Assembly: GCA_019358875.1 (NCBI GenBank)
Contig: JAHHIF010000043.1
Location: forward strand, 1-61,196
Direction of reading: 5' to 3'
From: Symplocastrum torsivum CPER-KK1
GTDB taxonomy: Bacteria; Cyanobacteriota; Cyanobacteriia; Cyanobacteriales; Coleofasciculaceae
DNA: 61,196 bases
Notes under the pieces: generated by a model
Seen by the model: only the letters and a program-made list of their open reading frames with translations
Told to the model about the DNA's origin: nothing
Database searches by the model: none
Program-made: the position numbers and the translations under genes
Part shown: piece after piece, positions 44,391-52,067 of the stretch
Layout: each line of letters begins with the position of its first letter
Position numbering within the stretch: the stretch's first letter is position 1

Positions 44391-44693
44391 TTAGGCGGCT
44401 GTTGTCAGGTCGCGGATGTTTGATTCTTCGACGTAGAGGGTTTGCTCTTCTCGATACCAAGGGTCGTCTGGGTCAAGTTTGATGATGTAACTCCAGCCTG
44501 CTTTGATGCCTTGCCATCGCACTTGGTAACTGTCGGGTTTGGTGTATTCAAGTCCGACTATTTCACCTGTCTGGATGCGTGTGGTGTTGCAGATGACGGT
44601 GGTTGTCTGGACTTGGGTAGCTAGGTGAAATTTGGGTAAGCTCCAATCGGCTGGAATGCTTACGCACTGGCGGTTTTGGCGATTTTCTGACAC
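44391..44693 (-). CDS. Small protein of unknown function
   Basis: A 100-residue product with no recognised family. It is rich in Thr, Gln and Trp and looks like a small beta domain (TVICNTTRIQTGEIVGLEYT, then YQVRWQGIKAGWSYIIKL), possibly an SH3- or Tudor-like barrel. It starts with GTG; an AAAGGAG lies ten bases before it. It lies between two winged-helix genes on the same strand, so a short accessory operon is likely. Confidence 0.55.
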   Translation of the reverse strand: MSENRQNRQCVSIPADWSLPKFHLATQVQTTTVICNTTRIQTGEIVGLEYTKPDSYQVRWQGIKAGWSYIIKLDPDDPWYREEQTLYVEESNIRDLTTAA

Positions 44694-44964
44694 TATAAAA
44701 TGGCTCCTTTCATGGGGTAAACATGGGAGGGGAAGTCGTCCTGGGCGGGTGTTCGTAGCACCTAGCCGGGGCGCGTTTTTTTATTTAGTTACGGAAGATA
44801 ATAACCCGATTTGGGGAAAAGTGCGATCGGGACATTACCTGAAAGCTTGTCCGATTCTCAGTCGAATGCTAATTACGTCCCTTTCTCTGGAGCTTTGTCA
44901 AACTGTAACTACAAAACGAATACAAGGTTAGGTAAGTAGTCGTGATTCGGGTATGCAGCGTCCG

Positions 44965-45399
44965 TTAGAAGGGCATATCCTCAAGGTCTTTTCGGGTTGG
45001 TAGAGGTTCGTCCCCAGGGTCGAGACGCAGCTCATTGTTTTCGTCTGACACCGGAATATCTAGGTTCGGTTGAAGTTTGTACAAGAGGTCAGGAGCTAGC
45101 TTGTAAACGTCTGTGCGACCTATGCGCTGCTTCTTCTCAATAAAACCTCTTTTTTCGAGAGATTTAAGAGTGGACTGAGCTTTGCGGACGCTCATCTTGC
45201 ATAGATCGGCTGTGGTCGCGAGGCTAGCGAAACATGAGCCGCGACGGGCAATGTGACCTAGCAGACGGAACTCGTAGACATCCAACCCCACTTGGTCTAG
45301 GGCTGAGTGAACAAATATCGCTTTTTTGGGATGTTTTTTTCCAGTTTTTCCAGCTTCCATTTGCATCGGGTGCAGGGGTGGGATTAGCATCTCCTGCAT
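44965..45399 (-). CDS. Winged helix-turn-helix protein
   Basis: A 144-residue likely DNA-binding protein. The core (LDVYEFRLLGHIARRGSCFA, then TTADLCKMSVRKAQSTLKSLEKRGFIEKKQRIGRTDVYKL) has the helix order of a MarR/replication-type winged helix: a wall of helices, a recognition helix and a basic wing. The N-terminus has several in-frame Met codons (1, 4, 12 and 14), so the start is uncertain by up to 13 residues. The acidic tail (DPGDEPLPTRKDLEDMPF) is unrelated to known domains. Such proteins occur on plasmids and integrated elements. Confidence 0.68.
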   Translation of the reverse strand: MQEMLIPPLHPMQMEAGKTGKKHPKKAIFVHSALDQVGLDVYEFRLLGHIARRGSCFASLATTADLCKMSVRKAQSTLKSLEKRGFIEKKQRIGRTDVYKLAPDLLYKLQPNLDIPVSDENNELRLDPGDEPLPTRKDLEDMPF

Positions 45400-45686
45400 G
45401 GGGGTAGGCAGGACGTGCCTATTTATATTATGTATAACCTTTAGTTTTAATCTTTAGTGATTTAGGATAACCTTCTGTATAAAATTTCGTCGGCAGGTCG
45501 TGCGTGGCTTCTCAATTGGCTTGCAGGGGTGCTACCTTTGAAAGAACCAGACAGCAGATATGAAAAAACGCCGCTTGGACTGGCATTCCAAACAGCGCTA
45601 TTTTTCGGTCTAAGTCGGTTTTCCTGGCGGTTTGACCCACTAAGCTTCAAGCCGCCAACACGTCAACTTAGAAATGGATAAATTTT

Positions 45687-45983
45687 ATGTTCCAACATCT
45701 TAGCTCGGACAGCTCTCAATCTCCAAACATCGCGACCCTGTTAGACAAACTGGCTAGTCAGCCGAACGGACTGGAAAACGGTCTGAAGCTGGCAATGCTG
45801 TTGACACCTAAGCCTGACCCACAAACTACACCGGATGTAGCAAACCGTACTCGCTTGATTGCGATCGCAATGCAGATGGTCAGAAAGGAGGGCATTGAGA
45901 ACCCGCCTTACTTCAAGGGCATGAGTGACGATGCTATTCGTGAGTTCATTGCTCAGTATTCACCTGAGTTAGTACTCCACTGA
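45687..45983 (+). CDS. Small protein of unknown function
   Basis: A 98-residue protein, helical, not recognised. It has no membrane segment. Its C-terminal half (NRTRLIAIAMQMVRKEGIEN, then YFKGMSDDAIREFIAQYSPE) looks like a compact helical bundle. It is the first plus-strand gene of the island and diverges from the winged-helix gene across 287 bases, so both promoters should lie in that gap. Confidence 0.55.
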   Translation: MFQHLSSDSSQSPNIATLLDKLASQPNGLENGLKLAMLLTPKPDPQTTPDVANRTRLIAIAMQMVRKEGIENPPYFKGMSDDAIREFIAQYSPELVLH

Positions 45984-46095
45984 CATTGATGGTTGAGTTA
46001 GCCGAAGGGTGGGCTATTGCTCACCCTTCGGCGCTGCCCGATGAACAAGAGAACGAATGAAAAGCAGATGAAAGGTAGGAGGAAGGAAGTGAGGA

Positions 46096-46287
46096 ATGAC
46101 TGAGACTAGAGACAACAGCGAAAAACCTACCTCTCGGCACGCCGTAACCGAACGTAGAAAGTGCTACGAGATGGAGCAAAAAAACGGCTGGACATTGTTG
46201 CGAATAGAGCCAACGAGAGACAAAACACTAAAATACAATTGCGTGTTTGAAGGCGAAACTGAATTCCCCAAATACATGGAGGATTGA
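46096..46287 (+). CDS. Small protein, first of a coupled pair
   Basis: A 63-residue hydrophilic product, not recognised. GGAAGTGAGGA directly precedes the ATG, a strong ribosome site. Features: charged N-terminus, then ERRKCYEMEQKNGWTLLRI and YNCVFEGETEFPKYMED, which suggests a small beta-sheet. The next gene begins three bases after its stop, so the two are almost surely translated together and may act as a pair. Confidence 0.55.
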   Translation: MTETRDNSEKPTSRHAVTERRKCYEMEQKNGWTLLRIEPTRDKTLKYNCVFEGETEFPKYMED

Positions 46288-46290
46288 CCA

Positions 46291-46674
46291 ATGGGCAGAA
46301 AATACATCATCTTTCGTGCAGACTGGAGTGAGGAGCAGGGAGCCGAAAACAGGATACTAGCCCACACTGGCGCAATCACTGACATTCTTGCCGAACACTT
46401 CGACTCCTCCAACTCTTCCTTACCGGAACCGGGTTACAGACTGAGGGAGTACCACAGGATTGAACAGTTTGTTGACTCTAGCTTTCCTGGTGCCAGCACT
46501 CACAGTAGAGTTGGCGATTGGGAAGTGGTCAGAGTTGAGAAGTACGCCACACAACAGCCTGCTGATTTTGACGCCATTGTTATCTGCTACTGCCGATACT
46601 CTCCCGTAAGTACACCACTGGAACCCTTACCGGGAATTCAGCTTTCTCAAGAACGACAGGAAGTTGAAGCTTAA
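46291..46674 (+). CDS. Protein of unknown function, second of a coupled pair
   Basis: A 127-residue soluble protein, not recognised. It begins GRKYIIFRADWSEEQGAENR and has a mixed alpha/beta look with VGDWEVVRVEKYA and FDAIVICYCRYSPV near the end. There are no catalytic signatures I can name. The three-base gap from the 63-residue gene upstream is the only functional hint. A toxin-antitoxin or other two-part unit is possible but there is no sequence motif for it. Confidence 0.55.
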   Translation: MGRKYIIFRADWSEEQGAENRILAHTGAITDILAEHFDSSNSSLPEPGYRLREYHRIEQFVDSSFPGASTHSRVGDWEVVRVEKYATQQPADFDAIVICYCRYSPVSTPLEPLPGIQLSQERQEVEA

Positions 46675-46878
46675 CTTAGCCTTATCTGTAGACAAATCTC
46701 CAGTTAACGCTCGACGCTTTTTGTCATCAAAAGCCATCAAAGCTTTGCTAGAAGTTGTTTATACGCCCGCCATTTTTGAAACGGCTAAAATTTGGTTGTC
46801 CGGCTAGAGATTGACCTCAAGCCGCTTTCCAATGAGCTACGTGATGAAAGGCGATCGCATCTTCAATTAAAGGTTTCA

Positions 46879-47469
46879 CTAGGCTAGAACCGCCGACAAA
46901 ATCCCCAAAATCTTCGGTGCATCCTTAATCGTGTACTCGTCCAAATCAATAGACAAAGACTTGCCAGAGAGCTTAAGGAATTTCCAGGCACTGCCAGTGG
47001 TTACAGTTCCCAATAACTCAGGAATGATCAATCCTTTGCGCTCATTAAAGATTTGTGCCGCTACCAACGTTGCGACACACTGCCCTAGCCCATTATTGAT
47101 ATCTTCCTTCTTGGCTTCAACTATTGTGACGACTGGCGCTTTGACAAATAGCTGCTCTGGATCTCGGCTAACTAGAAAATCCACATAACCCGCCAAGCCC
47201 TGACTTGGGTCAACATTAAATTCCACTCCAGAAAACAATCCATAACCCGTAAGCTTCTTAAGTTCGACCAAAACTGGAGCAATTATCAGTTCTGACCTAG
47301 CTTTTTCCGAGTTTATGGCTAGAGCTAAAGAGATGTTGTAATTTAGTGTTTCCTGTAAGTAATCACTGATTGGAGTCGATGGTAAACCAGCAAATATCCC
47401 CACTCCTTCTGTGATACTCAAGTTAAATAGCTCTTGGACTTCTGAGAGGGAGAATTGACTATAGGACAT
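46879..47469 (-). CDS. PD-(D/E)XK-like protein, HsdR-N-terminal-like
   Basis: A 196-residue protein with a nuclease-like core. GYVDFLVSRDPEQ and, eleven to thirteen residues on, VVTIVEAKKEDINNGLGQC give the D...ExK spacing of PD-(D/E)XK enzymes and of the N-terminal domain of type I restriction subunits. It is much shorter than HsdR and has no helicase part. Similar stand-alone proteins occur in multiple copies in cyanobacteria with unknown function. It is transcribed toward the small-gene pair. Confidence 0.6.
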   Translation of the reverse strand: MSYSQFSLSEVQELFNLSITEGVGIFAGLPSTPISDYLQETLNYNISLALAINSEKARSELIIAPVLVELKKLTGYGLFSGVEFNVDPSQGLAGYVDFLVSRDPEQLFVKAPVVTIVEAKKEDINNGLGQCVATLVAAQIFNERKGLIIPELLGTVTTGSAWKFLKLSGKSLSIDLDEYTIKDAPKILGILSAVLA

Positions 47470-47600
47470 CAGGAAAATTCTTACTAGTTATTTTAATAAT
47501 GATTTAGAAGAAGAATTAGTTGGCTATAGGCTGGGCATTGCCCACCCTACTCATCTTGGCACTTGCCGACGACCAAGAGAACTAATGAGATGCGATCGCT

Positions 47601-48218
47601 ATGACTCAAGCCATACCCAAACAAGTAACCTTTGATGAATTCATTACCTCGTATCCAGAAAATTCGGAATACCGCTACGAACTGCACGAAGGGGTAATTG
47701 TCGAAATGCCCAAGCCTAAAGGCAAACACTCAGAGGTTGCTGGATTCCTTAATATCGAACTTGGTATCGTATGCCGCGAGGCTCAATTACCCTACTTTAT
47801 TCCCAGAGAATGTATCGTCAGGTCAGATGATGGCGAGTCTGGGTACGAACCCGATGTCATCGTACTGGATAGAGATGCCGTCTCTTCAGAGCCACGATGG
47901 GAAGGAGAATCCATCATTACGATGGGGCGATCGATTCGGTTGGTGGTAGAAGTTGTTTCAACCAACTGGCAGGATGATTACCTAACTAAGTTGCGAGACT
48001 ACGAAGCATTAGGCATTCATGAATATTGGATTGTGGACTATTTAGGACTGGGCGGACGGCTCCATATTGGCTACCCGAAGCGTCCGACATTGAGTGTCTA
48101 TCAGTTGGTAGAGGCTGAGTATGAGGTTCAACGTTTCAGAGAAGGCGATCGCATTAAATCACCTACGTTTGCCCAGTTGAACTTGACAAGCGAACAGGTT
48201 TTCCGAGCCGAGAGGTGA
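47601..48218 (+). CDS. Uma2 family (DUF820) endonuclease-like protein
   Basis: A 205-residue member of the Uma2/DUF820 family, a PD-(D/E)XK fold highly amplified in cyanobacteria. It shows TFDEFITSYPENSEYRYELHEG, then GYEPDVIVLDRD, VVEVVSTNWQDDYLTKLRDYEALGIHEYWIVD, all standard. The acidic D and E-V-V-S-x(n)-K positions fit the nuclease core. Natural substrate and role are unknown. A HIP1 octamer sits directly before the ATG. A broken copy of its 5' end follows its stop. Confidence 0.85.
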   Translation: MTQAIPKQVTFDEFITSYPENSEYRYELHEGVIVEMPKPKGKHSEVAGFLNIELGIVCREAQLPYFIPRECIVRSDDGESGYEPDVIVLDRDAVSSEPRWEGESIITMGRSIRLVVEVVSTNWQDDYLTKLRDYEALGIHEYWIVDYLGLGGRLHIGYPKRPTLSVYQLVEAEYEVQRFREGDRIKSPTFAQLNLTSEQVFRAER

Positions 48219-48222
48219 ACAA

Positions 48223-48262
48223 CGTGATCGCTATGTGACTCAATCCATACCCAAACAAGTCA
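48223..48262 (+). pseudogene. Fragment duplicating the start of the Uma2 gene
   Basis: The sequence from 48223 (GATCGCTATG, then TGACTCAATCCATACCCAAA and CAAGTCAT) repeats the first 30 bases of the Uma2 gene (GATCGCTATGACTCAAGCCA, then TACCCAAACAAGT) with an inserted TG and one substitution. The frame is broken and similarity ends after about 35 bases. It is probably the leftover of a second Uma2 copy or of slipped duplication. Confidence 0.6.
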
Positions 48263-48463
48263 TAGAGGAAAGAGAATGACTACCTAAGTCACTCGTATTC
48301 AGGATACTGGCGCAAGGAAAGACCTTATGCCAATAGAATTCTCCCCAAATATTTAAGTAGATTTACGGAGAAAACCTACGCCACTTAGCCTACACATATC
48401 GAACCAGAATAGGACAAACTAAATAAAGAAAATGTTGTAGCGTAGACTACTAAATAAAAAATT

Positions 48464-48775
48464 ATGCTGTTATCCATCGCTCTCCCGCTCCCAACCAAAA
48501 CTGACTTTCATTCGGTCGCGGCAGAAAATTTTTACCAAAAATTACAAAGCCTTTCAAACACAATAATCTCTCTCCAGTACAAGCCTGATAAGTTTCTAAC
48601 TTTCAAAGTTCAAGAAGCAAGTTTTGGATCTATCGTGCGCGAGGGAAATAAAACTATTGCCATTCAATGTCAAATTCGTGGGACTACCTACACCTTTACC
48701 CACGAACATTTAGATCAGATGAGCAAGCGCGAACTTAATGACCTGCTTAACCAATTAGAGATTGACAGCCTCTAG
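48464..48775 (+). CDS. Small protein of unknown function
   Basis: A 103-residue product, not recognised. It has an amphipathic helix in the N-terminal third (ENFYQKLQSLSNTIISLQYK) and a beta-rich middle (KTIAIQCQIRGTTYTFTHEH), ending in a helix (DQMSKRELNDLLNQLEIDSL). A bidirectional terminator is found 180 bases downstream, which supports a real transcription unit. No Shine-Dalgarno is obvious. Confidence 0.5.
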   Translation: MLLSIALPLPTKTDFHSVAAENFYQKLQSLSNTIISLQYKPDKFLTFKVQEASFGSIVREGNKTIAIQCQIRGTTYTFTHEHLDQMSKRELNDLLNQLEIDSL

Positions 48776-48800
48776 GTTTTCTAAAGTAAATATTTACTTC

Positions 48801-48886
48801 TATAGCTGTCGCCACAAATGTTAGGACATTAGCAAGAGCTTGCGTTCCTGAGCTAGAGCCGATTTGACCCAAAGCTGATTGCTATA
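48801..48886. repeat. MITE-like dispersed repeat, copy 2 (86 bp)
   Basis: It begins TATAGCTGT and ends TTGCTATA. Positions 48811-48833 match 152-174 at 21 of 23 bases, including the AATGT-TAGG-ACATT dyad, and the right part (ATTTGACC, AGCTGA, GCTATA) also matches. The centre is shorter than in copy 1 and the ends are less perfect, so this copy is probably older or shortened. Confidence 0.6.
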
Positions 48887-48950
48887 TCTAGTTTTTCTCT
48901 TCTAAGCTATAAAAATTGTTATTCCGACACTCAATAATCCGAGTTAAAGC

Positions 48951-48983
48951 AAAAGCCACTGAGAACAGCTCTCGGTGGCTTTT
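48951..48983. terminator. Bidirectional intrinsic terminator
   Basis: AAAAGCCACTGAGA and TCTCGGTGGCTTTT form a long stem with one G-U or mismatch and a short loop. A U-run is present on each strand's 3' side. It lies between the convergent small genes ending at 48775 (plus) and 49008 (minus) and can serve both. Confidence 0.8.
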
Positions 48984-49007
48984 GCGTCTCAGACGACAAA
49001 CGAAATT

Positions 49008-49211
49008 TTACTTAACAACAGCAAGCCACCCATTGCGTAGGGCTTCGTAAACCTGATTAATTAAATGTTCTTGTTGATAACTCAGAGAACCCTTGAAGCA
49101 CAGTGATATTAACCAACGCTGCTCTTTAGGGGTAATTTTTCGAGACGTGAGAATTTGCTCAAGAGTCGGCTCGATGGGAGATGGTGAAAGAGAGGCTTGG
49201 GCTAGCATCAT
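49008..49211 (-). CDS. Conserved cyanobacterial small protein
   Basis: A 67-residue helical protein. Its body (TLEQILTSRKITPKEQRWL, then SLSYQQEHLINQVYEALRNG, ending WLAVVK) has the look of a short family widespread in cyanobacteria, recognised by ILxSRxIT followed by LINxVYxALRxG. The function is unknown as far as I know. It starts with ATGATG and ends 25 bases before a bidirectional terminator. The upstream spacer holds a palindromic repeat. Confidence 0.65.
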   Translation of the reverse strand: MMLAQASLSPSPIEPTLEQILTSRKITPKEQRWLISLCFKGSLSYQQEHLINQVYEALRNGWLAVVK

Positions 49212-49287
49212 GCTGTCTTGAAAATCAATACTTTTACTATCGGGGATTACTGGGTTTTGCTAAGTGACTTCGCAACCGTTGGGATGC

Positions 49288-49324
49288 GATAGCGAAGCGC
49301 TGCTGCGAAGCGCAGATCGCTATC
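49288..49324. repeat. Palindromic GATAGCGA repeat
   Basis: GATAGCGA (49288-49295) and TCGCTATC (49317-49324) are inverted copies; an inner AGCGC pair adds to the stem. This GCGAAGCGCTGC type of palindrome is frequent between cyanobacterial genes. Confidence 0.6.
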
Positions 49325-49598
49325 TGTCTAGATCAGTAATGCAAGTCACAAAAGCGCTTTATTAATGAAAAAAATTGTACATCCTCATAAAGCCACAAAA
49401 TCGGAACGAAGAAGGCACGATTTCGGTCGTTTCTAAAAAAATCCGTTCGCCCAACCTCCCTTGAGAAGCGGGTTAAGGTCGTTTTCTGTTCCCCCTAAAA
49501 CCGAGAGAACGTCACATCAGTGGTTAATTTCGCTTTTATATTTCCTTTATGAATGCCGCTTAATGTCTCTTAACAAAGGAGATTAGGAGATAGGGGAA

Positions 49599-49637
49599 GG
49601 GGAAAAGGGCAAGGGAAAATAAACCCGACTTTTCCCC
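49599..49637 (-). terminator. Possible terminator after the TPR gene
   Basis: TTTTCCCC (49630-49637) and GGGGAAAA (49599-49606) are inverted copies within purine-rich sequence, starting 13 bases past the TPR stop. On the minus strand the hairpin is followed by TTCCCC rather than a pure U-run, so termination is uncertain. Confidence 0.4.
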
Positions 49638-49649
49638 TTTCACCTGGCT

Positions 49650-52067
49650 TTAGTACCGTTCCCAGTAAGGCTGGAAACCTCGCCGTTTCAGGATATCCAC
49701 TTCCAATCTCTCAATGCGGTTAACCAACTCTGGGTTAGTTGATTGCTCCTGTTGCAGTTGTCTGAACCGTTCAAGCGCGATGAAAGGCTGGTCTTGAGCA
49801 ACCTCCAGTTCCGCCAAAGCACGGCGTACCACTAAATCATTGGGCTTCAGTTCGAGTACCCGCTGATAAAGCTCATTGGCAGCCGCAAATTGCTTTTGTT
49901 GAAAACGCACGCCAGCAAGCGCCGTGAGCGCATCGGTGTTATCCGGCTGCCGTGCCAAGATAGCTTCATAAGCAAGGGTAGCAAGTTCAAAATCCTCCAG
50001 CGCTTGCGCTAATTCTCCCTGGACGAAGTACGCGCCGATGTTGTCAGGGTTGCGGTTAATCAACTCTTGCACCTGGGCTTTCGCCAGTTCGGGGTCACGG
50101 GTAGCGAGTACCTGAAGCCGTCGCAGTTGTACTGGAATGTTCTCTGGGTCAATAGCTAAGAGAGCCTCATACAGCGCCTCTCGCTCAGCCGAGGGAGGCA
50201 GAGTTCCCACGAGATTGTACAACTCTTGGGGTGTATTCGTTGCAGGTTGGGTAGCTAGCCAACGGTCGAGAACTGCTTCTGCTTCTGCCTGAGAAATGCG
50301 TTGAGCTTGGTAAGCAATCGTGGCACGTCCCAAGGTAGCGACTAAATCATCAGGATTACGACGAATTAGTTCATCGTAAAGTGCGATCGCATCATCTGCA
50401 CGACCCTGCGCCAGTCGAATTCCCGCTAACCCTCGTAGGGCGCTATTAAGCAGCGTATCGCTGGGGTTGCCATTAATTAAGGACTCATACCTAGAAGCAC
50501 TTGCCTCTAAATTCCCCTGGCGACGGTCAATCTCCGCCAGCAATAGCTCGGTTGTTAAATCAGAAGCGCCAATGGACGTAGCACTGTAAGCCGCCAAAGC
50601 TTGCTTTGCCGCTTCAAGCTCATTACGTTCTAAGAGGATTTGAGCAACGCGGAAATTCAAGAACGGCACATCGACGCCAGCGTCGAGCAAACTCTGGTAA
50701 ACGGGTAGCAGTGCGGGGTCAGGTGGGTCGAGGGGTAGTATAGCAAGAGCAAGCGATCGCAATTGAGCCGAATCACTCGGTAGCGGTTGCACAGCAGCAA
50801 GGAAACGTTGCTGGAATTCAGCTTGGGATATACGCCCCAGTTGATTTTCCAACACCAGTTGCTTCACCAACAAGCTCTGGTCATTCGGCTGCACAGCAGT
50901 TAGCTGTTGATACAACGAAAGCGCTGCCGCACGTTCCGAAGGCAACTCACTTAAGACATCCGCTACTTCTCTGACTAAAGACTGTGGAGGTTGGGACGTT
51001 GAAGCGAGAACCTGACGGTACAGCGCCGCGCCTTCCTGATACAGTTGTGTGTTGCTCTCACGCCGACCAATCGTTGTCAGCGCCCGCGCTAAGGGTAAAG
51101 CGGCTTCCGGTCTACCTCTTAAAGGCTCTAGGACAGCCAAGGCTTGGGAGAGTTGTTGATTCGCTTGATACGCTTGGGCAAGTGAGGAGCGAATCTCAAT
51201 TTCTGCGGCATCAAGTTTCTTGGACTGCCGAAGCTGATTCTCTAGGATTTGGATTGCCTGAGAGACATTACCCGTTTCTCGAAGTGCTTGGGCATAAGCC
51301 GTCAGCGCGTTGTTGGGAATCGCTTTTCCTGTCCCTTGGTAACGATTAAACAGAGCCAATCCTTGCTCATAATCGCCACTGTAGGTATAAATTTGGGCAG
51401 CACCAAGGATAGTATCGGGTGAAGGATTCCCTTGGAGGACGATTTGATAATCCGCTAACGACTCGGCATAACGCCCTTGGTAACCCAACAATAAAGCACG
51501 TTGGGCGCGGGACTGGTTGTCGTTTGGATTCTGGTTTAACAACGTCGTGAGTGCTTCAATCCCCCTCGCTTGCCATTCTGGGCGATAGCCACCCAACACA
51601 CCTACCGCCTGGAGGGCAGGTGTATTATTGGGGTCTTGTTCTAGCACTCGCTGATAAGCTGTCCAAGCTTCAGCGTCTTGACCCGCTTTTTGATAGGCTT
51701 GGGCGAGACCCAACTTTGCCTCTAAGGAGTTGGGAGAACTACGCAGGGCTTGTTGAAAAGCTCTAATCGCATCATTCACCAGTCCTCGTTGGAGCAGTGA
51801 TTGTGCCTGACGGACTGCGGCTGGAACGCTTTGTGCCTGCGCCGCCGGGACGACTAAATCAATCGGTACAACAGTAAGTCCCCCAGCTAAGCCGAGAAAG
51901 AGGCAAGCTAAACTTACCACTCGCCGGAAATTTCTGCTACCCAGTCGAGTTGAGGCGGGAGGTGTTAGCCGTGCGGCTTGAAGAACAAAGCGAGAAACGA
52001 GGATGGAATTTTTCCTCTTGCTTCTAGCAAGAAGTCCCTCGTCTGCCAAAGGCTTGCATCTATTCAT
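49650..52067 (-). CDS. Exported TPR protein, BcsC-like periplasmic scaffold
   Basis: An 805-residue protein with an N-terminal signal peptide (hydrophobic LACLFLGLAGGLTVVPIDLV ending at AQAQS near residue 79) and then about 18 tetratricopeptide-type repeats to the end. Clear units include LGLAQAYQKAGQDAEAWTAY and ALAGVRFQQKQFAAANELYQ. The TPR layout, the bcs context and the coupled outer-membrane barrel gene suggest it is the periplasmic TPR half of BcsC. It lacks the C-terminal beta-barrel that BcsC normally has. Its ATG overlaps the barrel gene's stop as ATGA, so the two are translationally coupled. A role in another secretion system is possible. Confidence 0.82.
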   Translation of the reverse strand: MNRCKPLADEGLLARSKRKNSILVSRFVLQAARLTPPASTRLGSRNFRRVVSLACLFLGLAGGLTVVPIDLVVPAAQAQSVPAAVRQAQSLLQRGLVNDAIRAFQQALRSSPNSLEAKLGLAQAYQKAGQDAEAWTAYQRVLEQDPNNTPALQAVGVLGGYRPEWQARGIEALTTLLNQNPNDNQSRAQRALLLGYQGRYAESLADYQIVLQGNPSPDTILGAAQIYTYSGDYEQGLALFNRYQGTGKAIPNNALTAYAQALRETGNVSQAIQILENQLRQSKKLDAAEIEIRSSLAQAYQANQQLSQALAVLEPLRGRPEAALPLARALTTIGRRESNTQLYQEGAALYRQVLASTSQPPQSLVREVADVLSELPSERAAALSLYQQLTAVQPNDQSLLVKQLVLENQLGRISQAEFQQRFLAAVQPLPSDSAQLRSLALAILPLDPPDPALLPVYQSLLDAGVDVPFLNFRVAQILLERNELEAAKQALAAYSATSIGASDLTTELLLAEIDRRQGNLEASASRYESLINGNPSDTLLNSALRGLAGIRLAQGRADDAIALYDELIRRNPDDLVATLGRATIAYQAQRISQAEAEAVLDRWLATQPATNTPQELYNLVGTLPPSAEREALYEALLAIDPENIPVQLRRLQVLATRDPELAKAQVQELINRNPDNIGAYFVQGELAQALEDFELATLAYEAILARQPDNTDALTALAGVRFQQKQFAAANELYQRVLELKPNDLVVRRALAELEVAQDQPFIALERFRQLQQEQSTNPELVNRIERLEVDILKRRGFQPYWERY

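Larger units (their letters stand above)
49212..49649. other. 440-base spacer right of the accessory island
   Basis: No gene is seen. It holds an inverted repeat with HIP1-like ends (49288-49324) and a possible terminator for the TPR gene (49599-49637). Confidence 0.55.

Noticed and set aside
46675..46878. Possible gene remnant on the minus strand between the small-gene pair and the PD-(D/E)XK-like gene
   Set aside because: A short stretch reads EDAIAFHHVAHWKAA before a stop, but it is too short to assign to any family.
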